Shown: positions 49,625 through 61,289 of the stretch, piece by piece
Position numbering within the stretch: position 1 is the first letter of the stretch
Layout of the letters: each line of letters starts with the position of its first letter
The notes under the pieces: model-generated
Database searches by the model: none
The model's input: the letters and a program-made list of their open reading frames with translations, nothing else
Told to the model about the DNA's origin: nothing
Origin: Saururus chinensis
Taxonomy: Eukaryota > Streptophyta > Magnoliopsida > Piperales > Saururaceae
Assembly: GCA_035235625.1 (NCBI GenBank)
Contig: CP141143.1
Coordinates: 42,703,178-42,767,177 of the forward strand
Reading direction: 5' to 3'
DNA: 64,000 bases
Position numbers and translations under genes: made by a program

Positions 49625-50210
49625 ATGGTTAGACTACCTATGAGAAACCACCAAAACACCCACAGTAGGGGATGTGTAGTGGAATGCTATAGGATTTGTT
49701 CTACCGATGAAGTTCAAAACATAGGCATTTCAAAAGATTCGCTTAAGGCAAATTTATTTACAAATCAAGAAGATTATTTTGATAAAAGGTAGAACTCCCT
49801 ATGAGGAACCACCAAATGCTCGTGGTATGGGACACGCGGTTTTAGTGGATTGCTCTAAGGATAGTTCTGCTAGTGTTTCAAAATAAAATTTCAAAATGTT
49901 CATATTTTGAAAGTTCGCCTTAACTTAAGGCAAAGTTATTTTGAAAGCCAGTAGCATTCCCGAAGAGGGACTGCCTAATATTCATGGTATGGGACATGCA
50001 ATGTGGGTAGACCACTCTACAGTTGAGTCTGCCGGTAGTTTTATTCTAAAAAGTTAATTTCAAACCTTATGTGTTTTGAAAAAATGATTTGAAATTATAA
50101 AAGTGTCTCAATGGCCAATAGAATTACTAAGGAGAAACTATCAAACACCCGTGTTGTGGGACATGCGGTGTGGATGAGTATCCCTTAAGTAAATTCACAC
50201 TTATATCGAG
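49625..50210 (+). repeat. Tandem repeat of about 160 bp in the LARD interior, part 2
   Basis: Four diverged units, each with a 'ccctatgaggaaccaccaaa'-like start and a 'tatgggacacgcgg'-like middle, at about 49635, 49788, 49948 and 50118. Confidence 0.65.
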
Positions 50211-50694
50211 ACAAAATTTTAATTTCAAGTCTATTTTGTTTTGGTATGTGTTTTTGAGTTGCGATGTGAACGTAGAATGGCTGTTTTAAGTGGGATTTGA
50301 ATCTTGAGGGTTGGTTGTTATGACGATGTTTTGATTGAGCCAGATTTATGGCTCTATTGTCAGAAAGAAAATTATGTTTTCTGAAAAATGATTTTGGTGC
50401 GTACGATGGTACATGAGTATTGATGTGTTTTGATTTCGTACAAGCCACTGAGTATTTTGGTTTTCATACAGTGATTTAATTTGAACTGTTTTAGCATGGA
50501 TTTTGCTATGTTTTGAATTATGTGATGATTAATTCATGGGCTAAGAACCCAGATTGATCATAGAGTGATGATGCTTGCCAAGAAAAATAAATCGGCAAGT
50601 GGCAAGCACAGGGTAGAGCATCATGGGAAAACTCTGTCCCTAAGTGGCCCTCGTTTGCCCCATGAGCACCGAGGGTAGGCCGTAGGGTGTCGTG

Positions 50695-50905
50695 ACTTGT
50701 GGATTTGACTTGGGTGCGAGTTTGTGGATTTGACGAGTTTTGACTCGGGTGTGAGTTTGTGGATTTGATGAGTTTTGACTCGAGTGTGAGTTTGTGGATT
50801 TGATGAGTTTTGACTTGGGTGTGAGTTTTTGGATTTGACTAGTTTTGACTCGGGCGTGAGTTTGTGGATTTGACGTGTTTTGACTCGGGTGTGAGTCAGT
50901 GGATG
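50695..50905 (+). repeat. 35-bp tandem repeat in the LARD interior, part 3
   Basis: Five to six copies of a 35-base unit containing 'gtgagtttgtggatttga' and 'gagttttgactcgggt'. Copies differ by only 1-4 bases, so this is the youngest of the interior arrays. Confidence 0.85.
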
Positions 50906-51550
50906 TTGTTTGATCGTGAATTGGAATTGTGGTTGATATGCTTTTATGTGTTTCGAGCTGATTTGCCCAGTAGTGCTTCTAAAAAAAGAAAATTGTCTTA
51001 TTTTAAATTTATAATCAGCTTTGATTGAAATGGTTTATTCGATTAATTTATCAGATTGTGAGTATCGGACTAGGAAGAATAGGAGAGTGCTTTGGAGTTG
51101 TGGTTGACAGGATTTGCTTAGTTGGGATTTGCTGCGATGTGTTTTGACTCCGCGTATTGATTTATCTAATTTTGATGTAAAAAATCAGATTGTGATTCAA
51201 GTGTTTCATCCTGTCACGTGTCATTGGATTATGTTGTGACAGTTTATCCAATCTCAAATTATCGAATTCTGATTATGAGTGCTTAATCCGATCATAATTA
51301 TCGGATTTGGTTTTGTCCTATCTGAGTATGAAGTCTCGGATCATGTTTATGTTAGTGTTACCCAATTTTTAACTATCGGGTTATGCTTTTGAAAGTGTTA
51401 TCCGAGTGGTTCTCGGATTGTGTTTCTCTAGATTTTTTTCGATATTTAAATTCTCAGAATGTTGTTTGTGCTGGCTATCCGTGTAATTACCGGATTTCAT
51501 AGGGTTGTGGAGATTGGTCTGGGCGAATTGCGAGGACGCAATTCATTTAA

Positions 51551-51561
51551 GGGGGGAAGAA
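51551..51561 (+). other. Polypurine tract (LARD-like element)
   Basis: 'ggggggaagaa' immediately precedes the 3' LTR TGTAATGACC. It is the primer for plus-strand synthesis. Confidence 0.85.
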
Positions 51562-53394
51562 TGTAATGACCCATTTTCTGGTTATGCTTAATTCGGGGGA
51601 TTAAGGGTAATTTGAGATAAGTGTTAGGGGGTTTCATTAGGTGAAATCCCTATATCCGAGTAGAGCTTGGAGTAACGAGTGTAACAAATCAAAAAATGCA
51701 CGAAACAAGGGTCAGGAGCGAAAGCTATGACCCCGGGAAGCGTGCCATATGGGCGGGACCTACATAAAAAGTGCGGGATAACCTACCCATGTGTGGTTTT
51801 ATTTCGAAGGGCTCATTGACATGAGTCCATTGGTAACAAGAATGTGCGATTCCAACGTCAAGGTTGGAAGTTATCGCATTTTGAGGTCAGGAAATTATTT
51901 AAATATAATAATATTATTCTAGATAAGATCAACGACGCAGTGGATAGGATTGATGACGAAGCGGATAGGATTTATGACGCAAGTGGATAGGGTTGACGTC
52001 GAAGCAGATAGGGTTGCTGACAAGCGGATAGGATTGCTGACAAAGCAGATATGATTGCTGATGAAGCGAATAGGATTGACACATGCTAGCCTCACATCTA
52101 TCCAGTTTTTTCTATAAATAGCATCCACAACATCCAGGAGAGGGAGGGGGAGACTCCCACGTTTTCTCATTTCTCTACCACATTCAGAAACTTCTGTTCT
52201 TCGTTTCTCACTCATTTTATGTCCGATTCGAGTTGTTCTTGAGGCATTCCTAGCTAATTCGAGGGTGATATACACAATAGCATGGTCCATCCCTTAAGTT
52301 GGCGTCCCTAAAGGGGAAATGGCCTGGGGCAAGAGAAGGCTCTATCTGCCACCCTCCTGCCCCGAGGAGAGAGCAGCGGTCTAGAGAGAAAGGGGGACTC
52401 TGTCCTCTGGCACGGGCTACATTGTGGGTTGTCGTCCGAAGTAGGGAAGGGTCCGCCCTTCATCGAAGGGCCATGCAGTGTGAGAAACGTCCCGGGGAAA
52501 GGGACGTTCTATCTGTCGCTTACAGGCGCAGAAAATGAGAAGTCTTCGAGAAAGGGGACAGTTGGTCAATTGTCTTTTGGCGCAAGGCAAGGAATGTGCA
52601 GAGGTTAGAAGAGGCTTCGTTTGCTGTCTCCTGATTCGAAGGGGAGGACGCCCAAAAACGAGTACCCCGAATACCGCTACCTCACGAGACATTAGGGGAG
52701 TAAGCGTTTCTAACCTCCTATTTTAATTATAGAATGCATGTGCAAGATAGGGTATACGCTATGCCTTGATATGCTATGATCCTTTATATTATGATATGCT
52801 ATGCTTATATGCCATGATGTGTGTTATCTCGCTCTGTGTTAGAGAGAGACGTGTTGTGTGTGTGTTTGGTCTCGGCTAAGTGATAGGGTGAGACGTGTGA
52901 TGCATGTGGTCTCGGCTCAGTAATGGAGTGAGACATGTGAATATGATTGATTTGCTCTGGGATAGAGTGAGGCATGTTGTGGTGGTCGTGTGGTGCTCGT
53001 CTCTATGATAGAGCGAGATATGTGTTGCCGTGTTTTACGGGTTTTTGTATAACCCCGATTAAATATTCTGGTATACGTATGTGTTTTTGTATGGTTTGAT
53101 GTATGTAGTAGCCAGTAGGCAAAACTACATACGGATGCGATCGTATCAAAGTAACATCGCGGATGTTATCCGATATGTACGTAGGCAACCAACAGCAAGA
53201 CAACATTGGCCTGATCCGAATTAGTTATATAATTAAGTTTGTTATGGGCTATGCGTAACGGAGCACTAAAGTTCCGAAGCACGTAGAGGAACAAGAAGAC
53301 TCTTGCACTCAAAGTTCACCGCTCCCAGTTATGGGTTTGGTTTTTATCATTTTCGGACCCCGGCCCGGGTCGGTATCCGGGTTGGGGCGTTACA
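51562..53394 (+). repeat. 3' LTR of the LARD-like element
   Basis: 1,833 bases ending 'ggttggggcgttaca', followed by the tatat duplication and satellite 'tatatgatttcatttac'. It includes the 21-bp array (51938-52078) and a TATA box at 52113-52120. Confidence 0.9.
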
Positions 53395-55960
53395 TATATG
53401 ATTTCATTTACATAACTAGATTTAGAATAAAGTACCAAAGCTCATCACGAATATATATTTAATTCATTTACAAGAATACCTACTCATTTGTTGGTTTCAA
53501 AAGAATGGATTAAACTTACTAAAGGACAAACCATCAGACCCCTTTTGGTTAAGTTATACCTTTTTGATTGATTAAATCCAAAGTAAGTTAAGAATGTGCA
53601 CAAATAGCTATATCGTTTGAAGTTTAAAGAGACCTCTCATTCATTTGTTATGTTCATAATAATGAATCAAATCGACAAAGTGATTCGACAATATGACTGT
53701 TATTCCTTAACTTATATGATTTTATTCGCTTAGCTAGATTTAAAACAAAGTACCGAAGCTTATTAAGAATGTATATTTAATTGTTTTAAATAAATATGTA
53801 CTCATATACTAAGTTTGAAAAAATAAATAAAATATACTAAACAACGAACCAATCGGAACCCTTTTGGTCAAGATATATCCTTTTGATCGATTAAAACCAA
53901 TGTAGGTTAAGAATGTGCGCACAAATCATTATATAATTGAAAGCTTAAGGAGGTCTAACATTCATTTGTTATATTCATAACAACAAATCAAATTGACTAA
54001 GTGATTCCACAATTTTATAGTTCTTCCTTAACTTATATGATTTTATTTGTTTAACTAGATTTAGAACAAAGTACTAAAGCTCGTCACGAATGTGTATTTA
54101 ATTGTTTTAAATGAAAACGTACTCATTAGCTAATTTCAAATGAATTAATTAAATGTACAAAATAACAAACTAATCGGACTACTTTTGGTCAAGTTATATC
54201 CTTTTGATCGACTAAATCAAATGTAAGTTATGAATGCGTATGAATCGTTGTATTGTTTAAAGTTTAAAGAAAACAGCCATTCATTTGTTTATGTTCATAA
54301 TAATGAATTAAATTTAAAATAGGATTCCACAATTTAACTATTTTTCTTAACTTATATGATTTTATTCGATAAACTAGATTTAGAATAAATTATCAAAGTT
54401 TATCACGAATGTATATTTAATTCTTTTATATGAATATATACTTATTTGCCATGTTCAAAAAAATAAATCAAATGTACTATACGACGAACCAATTGGACTA
54501 CTTCTGGTCAAGTTATATCCTTTCAATTGATTAAAACTGATGTAAGTTAAGAATAAGCACAAATCATCATATCATTTAAAGTTTAAAAAGACCTCCCATT
54601 CTTTTGTTATGATTATAATAATGATTCAAATTGACATAGTGATTCCCCGATTTGACCATTCTTCATTAGATTATATGATTTAATGTACTTAACTGCATTT
54701 TGAATATAGTACGAAAGCTCATCACAAATGTATATTTAATTCTTTTAAATAAATACTTACTCATTTTCTCATTTCGAAAGAAGGAATTAAACGTACTAAA
54801 TGATAAATATATTGGACCCCTTTTGGTTAAGTTATCCTTTTGATTGATTAAAACCGATATAAGTTAAGAATGTGTACAAATCATTATATGGATTAAAGTG
54901 TAAGAAAACCCGTTATTTATTTGTTACATTTGTAATAACGAATTAATTTTAAAAAGTGATTCCACAATTTGACTGTTCTTCCTTTAACTTATATGATTTT
55001 ATTTGCTTAACTAGATTTTGAACAAAGCCCTCATCACAAATTTATATTTAATTGTTTTAAATAAAAATGTACTCATTTGCCAAGTTCAAAATAATTAATT
55101 CAACTTACGAAATGACGAACCAATTGGACCTCTTTTGCTCAAGTTATATTCTTTTAATTGATTAAAACCAAGTAAAATAAGAATGTGCACAAATTATTAT
55201 ATTGTTTAAAGTTTAAAAAGACCTCCCATTCATTTATTACATTTGTAATACTGAATCAAATCGACAAGGTGATTCTACAAATTGACCGTTCTTCCTTAGC
55301 TTATATGATTTCATTTGCGTAACTAGCTTTAGAACAAAGAACTATAGCTTTAGAACAAAGAACAGTTTGATCGTTCTTCGATGCATATTTAATTATTTTA
55401 AATAAATATGTACTCATTTGGTAAGTTTGAAATAATGAATTAAATATACTAAACGACAAACTAATCAGACCCCTTTTGGTCAAGTTATACTTTTGATCGA
55501 TTAAAACTGAACTAAGTTACTAATGTGCACAAATCATTATATCATTTATAATTTAAAGAGACCTTCCATTAATTTATTATGCTCATAATATCGATTCAAA
55601 TCAACAAAGTGATTTCACAATTTGACCGTTCTTCCTTCACTCATATAATTTCATTCGCTTAACTAGATTTTGAACATACTGCTAATTCTTGTTAAAAATG
55701 TATATTTAATTGTTTTAAATAAATACATACTCATTTGCTAAGTTTGAAAGAATGAATCAAATGTACTAAATGACGAACCAATTAGACCCCTTTTAGTCAA
55801 GTTATATCCTTTTGATCATTTAAAACTAGTGTAAGTTAGGTATGTACACAAATCAAATTGACAAAGTGATTCCACAATTTGACCGTTCTTCCTTTGCTAA
55901 TATGAATTAATTCAGTACCAAATGAATTCCTGCTCCTTTGATAAATTTCAAAGAATGAAA
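53395..55960 (+). repeat. Satellite array, subfamily A (about 8 monomers)
   Basis: Last subfamily A stretch. 54880-55900 parallels 23680-24800 monomer for monomer, including 'tatggattaaagtgtaa' and 'aacaaagccctcatcac'. It contains a small repeat of 'agctttagaacaaagaac' at 55328-55361 and breaks down at about 55900-55960 before subfamily B. Confidence 0.94.
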
Positions 55961-58228
55961 TGAGCGTACTAAACGACGAGGCAATCAAGCCACTTTTCAT
56001 CATGTTTTACTCTTTTAATCGATTAAATCGAAAGTTCGTTAGGAATGTATATAAATCCTTCTATTGGTTAATGTTTCAAGACGCCTCCCATTCATTTATT
56101 ATGTTAGTAATAACGAATCAAATCGACAAAGTGATACCAAAATTTGACTATTCATCATTAACTTATACGATTTCATTGGCTTGACTAGATTTAGAACAAA
56201 GTTCTAAAGTTCGTCTTGATTGTGTATTTTATTATTTTAAATAAATTTCTGCTCATTTGATAAATTTAGAAGAATGAAACAAATGCACTAAACGATGAGG
56301 CAATCAGGCCACTTTTCGCCAAGTTATACCCTTTTAATCGATTAAATCTCAAGTTAGTTAAAAATGACACAAATCCTTATATTGTTTAAAGTTTAAAGAC
56401 ACCTCCCATTCATTATTATATTAGTAATGACGAATTAAATTAACAAAGTAATACCAAAATTTAACTGTTCATGCTTAACTTATATGATTTCATTGGCTTG
56501 ACTAGATTTAGAACAAAGTTCTAATGTTCGTCTTTATTGTGTATTTAATTATTTTAAATAAATTCCTCCTCATTTCCAAAATTTAAAAAAATAAATAGAA
56601 CACACTTAACGACGAGGCCTTTAGACCACTTTTCATCAAGTTATTCCTTTTTAATCGATTAAATCCGAAGTTCGTTAAGAATGTACGCAAATCCTCATAT
56701 TGTTTAAAGTTTAAAACACCTCCCATTTATTTATTATGTTAGTAATAACGAATAAAATCGACAAAGTAAAACCAAAATTTGACTATTCATCCTTAACTTA
56801 TACGATTTCATTGGCTTGACTAGATTTAGAACAAAGTTCCAAAGTTCGTCTTTATTGTGTATTTAATTATTTTAAATAAATTTCTGCTCATTTGCTAAAT
56901 TCAAAAGAACGAAATGAACGCACTAAATGACGAGGCAATCAGGCCACTTTTTGTCAAGTTATACCCTTTTAATCGATTAAATCCGAAGTTCATTAAGAAT
57001 GCATACAAATCCTTATATTGTTTAAAATTTAAAGACACCTCTCACTCATTTGTTATGTTAGTAATAAAGAATAAAATCGACAAAGTGATACCAAAATTTC
57101 ACTTTTCATCCTTAACTTATATAATTTCATTGGCTTTACTAGATGTTGAACAAAGTTCTAATGTTCGTCTTTATTGTGTATTTGATTATTTTAAATAAAT
57201 TTCTACTTATTTGCTAAATTCAAAAGAATGAAACAAATGCACTAAACGACGAGGCAATTATGCCACTTTTCGTCACGTTATACCCTTTTAATCGATTAAA
57301 TCCAAAGTTCGTTAAAAATATACACAAATCCTTCTATAGGTTAATGTTTAAAGATGCCTCTCATTCATTTATTATGTTAGTAATAACGAATCAAATCGAC
57401 AAAGTGAAACCAAAATTTGACTATTCATCCTTAACTTATACGATTTCATTGGCTTGACTAGATTTAGAACAAATTTCCAACGTTCAACTTTATTGTGTAT
57501 TTAATTATTTTAAATAAACTTTTGCTCATTGACCAAATTCAAAAGAATGAAACGAATGTACTAAACGACGAGGCAATCATGCCACTTTTTGTAAAGTTAT
57601 ACCCTTTTAATCGATTAAATCCGAAGTTCGTGAAGAGTGTATACAAATCCTTATATTGTGTAAAATTTAAAGACACCTCTCGCTCATTTGTTATATTAGT
57701 AATAAAGAATCAAATCGACAAAGCAATACCAAAATTTGACTATTCATCCTTAACTTATACGATTTCGTTGGCATGACTAGAATGAGAACAAAGTTCCGAA
57801 GTTCATCTTTCTTGTGTATTTAATTATTTTAAATAAATTTATACTCATTTGCTAAATTCAAAAGAATAAAACGAACGCACTAAACGACAAGGCAATCAGG
57901 CCACTGTTCATCAAGTTATACCCTTTTAATCGATTAAACCTGAAGTTTATTAAAAATGTACACAAATCCTTATATTGTTTAAAGTTTCAAGACACCTCCC
58001 ATTCATTTATTATGTTAGTAATAATGAATAAAATTAACAAAGTAATACCAAAATTTAACTGTTCATCCATAACTTATATGATTTCATTAGCTTAACTAGA
58101 TTTAGAAAAAAGTTTTAAAGTTCGTATTTATAGTGTATTTAATTATTTCAAATAAATTCCTACTCATTTGCTAAATTCAAAAAAATGAATCGAACGCACT
58201 TAACAATGAGGCAATTAGGCCATTTTTT
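55961..58228 (+). repeat. Satellite array, subfamily B (7 monomers of 317-319 bp)
   Basis: A more regular version of the satellite. The mark 'gacgaggcaatcaggcc' starts at 55975, 56294, 56611, 56929, 57248, 57567, 57886 and 58205, so spacing is 317-319. Diagnostic differences from subfamily A are 'tataccctttTaatcgatt'-type sequence, 'caaagtgataccaaaattt', 'cattggcttgactag' and 'gttcgtctttattgtg'. Copies are visibly more alike than in subfamily A. Element 3 interrupts the eighth unit. Confidence 0.95.
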
Positions 58229-58572
58229 TGTTGTGAACGTTTTAGGGGATGCTAGGGGCTACCATTGGGGCCAAGTAGTAGGGTAATTGGGGTTTTAATG
58301 TAATAAGGGCATTTAGGTAATTTGATTAATTAAGTAATTAGTGATTTATTTTAATTATGCTAATGGGTCTTAGGTGCTTGTTAGTGAGCCCATTAGTTAT
58401 CCTATTTAAATGTAAGGGCTACGCCCTAAGTTGAGGAGTGAATGATTAATTGTCTGATCTTCTTCCCTTTCTTTTGTGCTTCTCGCCTTTCTGTCTGATG
58501 GCCGTGCCATCCACTCTCCCCTTTCCCGGTCTCCTTGCGCCGCTCCATGCTTGTGGACAATCGTCCACAACA
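58229..58572 (+). repeat. 5' LTR of element 3
   Basis: 344 bases, TGTTGTGAACG...CCACAACA. TATA-like 'ctatttaaatgtaa' (about 58400) precedes 'agggctacgccct'. Confidence 0.9.
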
Positions 58573-58573
58573 T

Positions 58574-58585
58574 TGGTTTTGGAGC
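58574..58585 (+). other. Decayed primer binding site (element 3)
   Basis: 'tggttttggagc' occupies the position of TGGTATCAGAGC, with three or four mismatches, one base after the LTR. It is the most decayed primer site of the family. Confidence 0.65.
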
Positions 58586-58601
58586 AGTTATGATTCCCGG
58601 C

Positions 58602-58800
58602 CATTAGTCTCACTTCAGCTTCAGTGGACAACCCGAAGGACCAGTCCGGCGGCATTTGATGCCAAACTGTTAGAGCTCATAGTGGCAATACAGGTTCTCA
58701 CTGCAGACATGACCAACGTGAAGGCATAGTTAGCAGCCCACGCCCAACTCTTGGCTGCATACACAACGCCCCTTCTGCCTAGGCCATCCCCTTCTGTCTT
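58602..58800 (+). pseudogene. Gag-like leader of element 3, broken
   Basis: Corresponds to the element 2 leader: 'AAFDAKLLELIVAIQVLT' then 'ADMTNVKA' and a stop at about 58727, after which the homologous 'HAQLLAAYTTPLLPRPSP' continues (about 58739-58795). The ATG region is altered. Truncation and a nonsense codon make it non-functional. Confidence 0.5.
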
Positions 58801-59125
58801 GGGCAGTCCGTCACGGCCTCTCGAACAACACCATCTCCTACTACGGCGTGCAGACCCAACTTCCCATCCAGGCCAGGGGCATGATGGCGTCCAGCCTTGC
58901 ACCGGTGGGGGCAGCAATGGCCCAGCCGTAGGGCCTCGTGCCGATGTGGGTCAGCGGTGTGGGAAGCGGCACACAGGTGATTTTGCTGAGCACTCTCTGG
59001 GGAGGGGCAATCTTCATGATTCCACACGCGCAAGCCCGAACTTCCGCCAATTCACTGGTTCCCCTTCACCAATTCCGGAAATAGAGAAGAAATAGGCAAG
59101 GGAAGCATTCGACTCCTCCAGCCCG
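58801..59125 (+). other. Unassigned GC-rich stretch (element 3)
   Basis: Coding-like base composition, no recognised protein on either strand. Open frames overlap on both strands, which is usual for GC-rich sequence. Confidence 0.4.
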
Positions 59126-60664
59126 ATGACAACCAATCTATGCTACCTGCCGCCGCTAGTCCAGGCGCCAGTCATCCTGGCCGGACTTCTGTCTCTTCCT
59201 TTCGCCAGAGCCCCTGTCGTCGGCAACCCAGTCGCCTTCTTCTCTATCGCCCGATCAGTACCCTATTTCTCTGTCAAACACAAGGAACCAAACATCCAGC
59301 AGTCACTCCCTTGCCTGACCACCGGCCTACACCTCCAGCCGCTGCCGCCGCCGTCTCCATCATCTCCTCCAGCTGAGCCGTCGGAATTTCCTTCCGCAGA
59401 ACCGCCGCAATCTTCAGGTCTGGGGAATTTTTTCCTTCACCAGTTGGTGGGAAAGATTTTCTTTGGGAGATTTTCAGCCAATCGGGATGATTGTGTCCTT
59501 GCTGGAGATCTACTCACATGGGATTTCTCTGGCCGGGTTCTGATTTTCCTGATTGAAAAACCCGTGCGATCTGTTTTCATAAGGGATAATCTCAGTCAAT
59601 TTTGGCTATTGGGGAAGGTTTTATGTCTTCAGAGGATTATACGGAGGATTCGCTACTCTAGTTTGATCAATAGAGAAGGCTCCCCTGAATGGCGACACCT
59701 CTGTGGGAATGAAGGCTATCGAGATTTGCTTTCCTGTGCGGGTCTTATTTCCACAGGATGCAGTTGGAGGTTTTACACCAATTGCCCTCACAATCTCTGG
59801 CGAATCACCAGTGAAGGAGATTCCGGTGTTACAGGAATTCCGGTACTTGCCCCGGATGTGTTTGATTCCGATCGGGTCATGCTCACATTGAGATCTGCCT
59901 TCCCTTTTCCCATAGCGAAAATCTTGTGCCGCATCCCTGTTATCACCGAGTTTCCACAAAAGAGAGTTAAGCAAGTCAGTCGGCGCCAGATTCAGGATAT
60001 GGTTCCACATCCCTTAGCCTCTCAGATCTCTGAAGTTGTCAGCCATCTTAGCATTGCTCGGTTCTCACTGGATTCATCAGAAGACACAACTGACAAGATA
60101 TTACTATTGTTACTCTATCCAGATAACTTGGCCATTGATCCAGTGGAGCTTTCAGAATTGGATGAGATTACAGAAGTGGCTTTGAGCTTGTACCTTACAT
60201 CTCCCAGGGACTTATTGAGTGAGAAAAGCTCCCTTCGAAAGCAGCATGAGAAGCGCAGGAACTCTGATCCTCATAATGCACAACATAGTGATCAATGCTC
60301 GGATTCACGAATAAGGACTACTTGCGACAGTGTGGTCAGTCAAAATCTTGCAGAGCCCATGAAACTAATGGTACATGCAACTTTTGATGGGAGTGCAGAC
60401 AGTTTTATGAGTAGAGATTTGCTGCAGCTGATGTCTTCCTGGAATGAGGATGAATTTCGGGAGAGAAATTTTGGTGATGACGATCTGGGTTCCTCATCTT
60501 TTCTTTTCCCTTACTTCCAAGACATTGCCCGGGCTTGTCTTAAAGCTGTGGAAGAATTATGGCGGGGGACTGTTGCCTATGAAACGAATGGAGTGGTTCA
60601 TGTTACACTGCTTACTTCAAAACGGGCAATGCAAAGGAGGCAACGGATTCATACAAGCAGCTGA
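59126..60664 (+). CDS. Chimeric open frame in element 3 (512 codons)
   Basis: Opens at ATG 59126 and stops at 60662-60664. Codons 1-95 are hydrophobic and then proline/serine-rich. Codons of about 95-320 are unassigned, with one block ('FFLHQLVGKIFFGRF') matching element 2 at 38985. Codons 320-440 are the unidentified module shared with element 2, here unbroken ('DKILLLLLYPDNLAIDPVE' to 'LLQLMSSWNEDEF'). Codons 448-490 are importin beta-1 ('FLFPYFQDIA'). The tail leaves the PPR frame. As in element 2 the pieces are joined in frame over 1.5 kb. Whether it is ever translated is unknown. Confidence 0.35.
   Translation: MTTNLCYLPPLVQAPVILAGLLSLPFARAPVVGNPVAFFSIARSVPYFSVKHKEPNIQQSLPCLTTGLHLQPLPPPSPSSPPAEPSEFPSAEPPQSSGLGNFFLHQLVGKIFFGRFSANRDDCVLAGDLLTWDFSGRVLIFLIEKPVRSVFIRDNLSQFWLLGKVLCLQRIIRRIRYSSLINREGSPEWRHLCGNEGYRDLLSCAGLISTGCSWRFYTNCPHNLWRITSEGDSGVTGIPVLAPDVFDSDRVMLTLRSAFPFPIAKILCRIPVITEFPQKRVKQVSRRQIQDMVPHPLASQISEVVSHLSIARFSLDSSEDTTDKILLLLLYPDNLAIDPVELSELDEITEVALSLYLTSPRDLLSEKSSLRKQHEKRRNSDPHNAQHSDQCSDSRIRTTCDSVVSQNLAEPMKLMVHATFDGSADSFMSRDLLQLMSSWNEDEFRERNFGDDDLGSSSFLFPYFQDIARACLKAVEELWRGTVAYETNGVVHVTLLTSKRAMQRRQRIHTSS
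60470..60602 (+). pseudogene. Captured importin beta-1 fragment (element 3), shortened
   Basis: 'GDDDLGSSSFLFPYFQDI' and 'GTVAYETNGVV' match the element 1 fragment (20258-20395: 'YKDVGSSYLLSPYFQDI', 'RTAAYEMLNEAV') with about 20 bases lost between them. Both elements therefore carry the same exon region of importin beta-1, here only about 40 residues long. Confidence 0.7.
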
Positions 60665-61200
60665 CGGACTGGCCATTCAAGCTGAGTGCTGCGACTTGCA
60701 CTACCCCTTTGGAGGTTCAGTTGCAATATTGGGAAGACGACGAAGTCCAATGCCATGGATGTTGGCTCCCATAATAACCTTATTGCTCAATTGTATGCCG
60801 AAGAGGGGTGGGCGGAAGAGGGAGAGGAAATGTTTGATGAAATGTCCAGCAGGGTGTTGGATCATGAAGTGGTGCGTCATGATGCGATGGCTTATGTTTT
60901 CATGATTAACAAGTACTTCAGAGACGGAAAATCAAGTGATGCACTCCGATATCTGGCCACGATGGTGAATGTGGAGGCCGGACTGAAGGTCGACATGGGC
61001 TTATACAGCAAGCTGATTGGGAAATTAGTGGAGAAGGACCTACTTGAGGAGGCAGTGGGTGTTCTCGGGCCAATGAAGGATGGGAAGGTGACGCCTGAAC
61101 TTACGAACTATGAGAGCAAAGTCCTGGCTCTCTACCAGGCAGGCGAGCGGGGCAAGGTTCGGTTCTTGTTGGCGATGATGCCTAGGAGCGATGTGGCATT
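60603..61200 (+). pseudogene. Captured PPR-protein fragment (element 3, first)
   Basis: Starts in one frame with 'AYFKTGNAKEATDSYKQL' and 'DWPFKLSAATCTTPLEV', shifts at about 60725, and continues in the open frame 60686-61411 with 'AMDVGSHNNLIAQLYAEE', 'EEGEEMFDEMSSRVLDHE', 'SDALRYLATMVNVEAGL', 'LLEEAVGVLGPMKDGKV' and 'TPELTNYESKVLALY'. This spans about five P-class PPR repeats and resembles plant GRP23/EMB1796-like proteins. It is longer than the copy in element 2 and extends it on both sides. The frameshift makes it non-functional. Confidence 0.78.
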
Positions 61201-61289
61201 TAGTCCTGTGCTACATAAGCTGAGTCCAAACCTAGTGGTGCAGTTAATAAGGGCTCAGTTGAGAACGTGGGAGGCTTGGCCACCCGCAC

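Larger units (their letters stand above)
46709..53394 (+). mobile_element. Non-coding LTR retrotransposon (LARD-like, Ty3/gypsy type)
   Basis: A 6,686-base element with a perfect target duplication, tatat (46704-46708 and 53395-53399). LTRs of 1,837 and 1,833 bases begin TGTAA(C/T)GACCC and end GGGTTGGGGC(A/G)TTACA. A perfect tRNA-iMet primer site follows the 5' LTR and a polypurine tract precedes the 3' LTR. The 3.0 kb interior has no gag or pol and consists largely of degenerate tandem repeats. That combination defines a large retrotransposon derivative mobilised by an autonomous partner. LTRs differ noticeably (roughly one base in ten over the first 180, mostly transitions plus small indels), so the insertion is not recent. 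Confidence 0.9.
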
